This document shows, one piece after another, positions 5,057 to 6,362 of a stretch of 6,362 nucleotides of DNA. Under the pieces are notes generated by a model. The model was not told the DNA's origin, ran no database searches, and was given only the letters and a program-made list of their open reading frames with translations. The translations under genes and the position numbers were made by a program. This DNA comes from a bacterium (GTDB taxonomy: Bacteria > SZUA-79 > Acidulodesulfobacterales > Acidulodesulfobacteraceae): assembly GCA_021813595.1 (NCBI GenBank), contig JAKAKF010000050.1, forward strand, positions 1 through 6,362, read 5' to 3'. The stretch's first letter is position 1; the number at the start of each line of letters is the position of its first letter.

Positions 5057-5064
5057 TAGGAGGT
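5057..5064 (+). promoter_or_regulatory. Ribosome binding site that identifies the TTG start of purB
   Basis: TAGGAGGT is a near-perfect Shine-Dalgarno 6 nt before the TTG at 5071. No ATG or GTG lies between it and the conserved N-terminal IDRYSLPEIS sequence, so TTG is the start. Confidence 0.85.
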
Positions 5065-5070
5065 TAAAAC

Positions 5071-6362
5071 TTGATAGACAGATATTCCCTTCCCGAAATT
5101 TCCAAAATATGGTCGCTTGAAAATAAGTATCGGACGTGGCTTAAAGTCGAGCTTGCCGTCTGCACGGCATATAATAAAACAGGTAAAATCCCTGACGATT
5201 CATACGAGAACATTATCGGGAAAGCCAAATTCAACGTAAACGAAATAGAAGAGATAGAACGCGTTGCGAAACACGACGTGATAGCCTTTTTAACCAACGT
5301 GGCAAAATACGTCGGCGAAGATTCGAGATTTATTCATTTAGGGCTTACTTCCTCCGACGTAGGCGACACCTCTTTTTCTTTAATATTAAAAGAAGCGCTC
5401 GAACTTATCCTGAAGAAAGCCGAAACCCTCAGGGAATCTCTCAGAAATCAGGCGTTAAGGCATAAATTTACGCCGGTAATGGGAAGGACGCATGGAATAC
5501 ATGCCGAACCCGTTACGCTGGGCTTTAAGCTTCTGATATTTTACGAAGAAATTAAAAGGGCGGAGGAAAGGATTAAAAATGCCGTTAGTTCATCGTCTTT
5601 CGGCAAACTTTCGGGAGCCGTAGGGACATATGCCAATATATCCCCGGAAGTGGAAAAGAACGCCTTGGAACTGCTCGGCCTTAATAATATTTTATCGAAC
5701 CAGGTTATTCAGAGAGACGTTTATGCGGACGCTTTTTACGCGCTCGCGTCGCTCGGAGCTTCCTGCGAAAAAATAGCGCTTGAAATCAGGCATCTTATGA
5801 GAACCGAAGTTTCCGAGGTCGAAGAGCCTTTCGCGCCGGGCCAAAAAGGTTCTTCCGCTATGCCGCATAAAAAGAATCCGATAATATCCGAAAATATCTG
5901 CGGGCTTTCGAGAATTTTAAGGTCTAATCTTATAGCGTCTTTAGAAAATATACCGCTGTGGCACGAAAGGGATATATCGCATTCGTCCGTAGAAAGAATT
6001 ATAGCTCCGGATTCTACTATTCTGGCATATTACATTCTTCATCAGCTGACGTATCTGATAGACAACTTAGTCGTCAATAAAGAAAATATGCTAAAAAATA
6101 TCGATTTGACCAAAGGAGTTATTTTTTCGCAGAAAGTTTTATTGTCTTTAGTGGATAAAGGGATGTTAAGGGAAGAAGCCTATAAAATAGTCCAGAAACT
6201 TGCCCACGAGAGCATTCAAACGCAGACGGGCTTCAAGGAATTATTAAAAAAAGATGCATCCGTTTCCAAGCTTATGACGCAGGAAGAAATAGAAGCTATA
6301 TTCGATATAAATTATTATTACAAATACATAAATTATATATTCGACAGGTATAACGCCCAATA
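5071..6362 (+). CDS. purB: Adenylosuccinate lyase (stop codon cut by window end)
   Basis: Cleaves SAICAR to AICAR and adenylosuccinate to AMP, two fumarate-releasing steps of purine synthesis; a cytoplasmic homotetramer of the fumarase/aspartase superfamily. Translation from TTG gives IDRYSLPEISKIW at the N-terminus, typical of the family, and an unbroken frame of 430 codons. The last two bases, TA, are probably the start of TAA or TAG, since 430 aa is a normal PurB length. Conserved sites fall at the positions known for Bacillus subtilis PurB: His68, His89 with TSSDVGDT (93-100), GRTHGIHAEP (138-147) with His141, and the flexible signature loop GQKGSSAMPHKKNP (257-270) with the catalytic Ser at 261/262. 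The gene follows exbD by 82 bp across an inverted repeat; no clear promoter is seen in the gap, so it may be read partly from upstream. A strong Shine-Dalgarno supports the rare start. Confidence 0.96.
   Translation, partial: MIDRYSLPEISKIWSLENKYRTWLKVELAVCTAYNKTGKIPDDSYENIIGKAKFNVNEIEEIERVAKHDVIAFLTNVAKYVGEDSRFIHLGLTSSDVGDTSFSLILKEALELILKKAETLRESLRNQALRHKFTPVMGRTHGIHAEPVTLGFKLLIFYEEIKRAEERIKNAVSSSSFGKLSGAVGTYANISPEVEKNALELLGLNNILSNQVIQRDVYADAFYALASLGASCEKIALEIRHLMRTEVSEVEEPFAPGQKGSSAMPHKKNPIISENICGLSRILRSNLIASLENIPLWHERDISHSSVERIIAPDSTILAYYILHQLTYLIDNLVVNKENMLKNIDLTKGVIFSQKVLLSLVDKGMLREEAYKIVQKLAHESIQTQTGFKELLKKDASVSKLMTQEEIEAIFDINYYYKYINYIFDRYNAQ

Noticed and set aside
5064..5297. Minus-strand open frame opposite the start of purB
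   Set aside because: Antisense to the conserved N-terminus of PurB, which has a strong Shine-Dalgarno and an unbroken frame.
1..6362. CRISPR array, tRNA/rRNA, intact transposase, toxin-antitoxin or phage defence genes
   Set aside because: Looked for on both strands; no regular repeats, cloverleaf-like sequence or relevant protein motifs were found.

Overview
The window looks like an ordinary chromosomal segment of an AT-rich, probably anaerobic or microaerophilic Gram-negative bacterium. Codon use leans strongly to ATA, AAA and TTA. The gene set points the same way: an LL-diaminopimelate aminotransferase, a bacterial pyruvoyl SpeD, a fused AhbA-AhbB siroheme decarboxylase (alternative heme pathway, known from sulfate reducers and archaea), exported monoheme cytochromes c and ExbB/ExbD. 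This combination suggests a deltaproteobacterial-type or similar sulfur/iron-cycling lineage, perhaps close to the Sva0485/Acidulodesulfobacterales group. That placement is a guess from gene content and cannot be settled here.

Layout: (1) Bases 1-1273, plus strand: the C-terminal half of dapL, overlapped by ATGA with folK. (2) Bases 1270-1677, minus strand: speD, convergent with folK and overlapping its end by 4 bp, with its own promoter in the AT-rich divergent gap. (3) Bases 1678-2830: that divergent gap, then two tandem paralogous exported cytochromes c (65 of 91 aligned mature residues identical, no gaps), separated by a 222-bp spacer with a GC-rich hairpin and a 20-bp-phased heptamer repeat, and closed by a clear intrinsic terminator. 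(4) Bases 2916-4988: a very good promoter driving ahbAB-exbB-exbD, with exbB overlapping ahbAB by 8 bp. (5) Bases 4991-5045: an inverted-repeat element just after exbD. (6) Bases 5071-6362: purB, starting at TTG and complete except for the last base of its probable stop codon.

How the genes fit together: dapL and folK (lysine/cell-wall and folate), speD (polyamines) and purB (purines) are housekeeping. The central block has a loose heme/iron theme: heme-binding cytochromes, a heme-precursor decarboxylase, and an ExbB/ExbD motor pair of the kind that powers TonB-type uptake, although no TonB or receptor lies in the window. No CRISPR array, RNA gene, intact mobile element or defence system is visible. 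I found no convincing novel system. The items most worth a second look are the fused decarboxylase coupled to exbBD, the duplicated cytochromes and their spacer, the hairpin beside the speD ribosome binding site, and the inverted-repeat element before purB.
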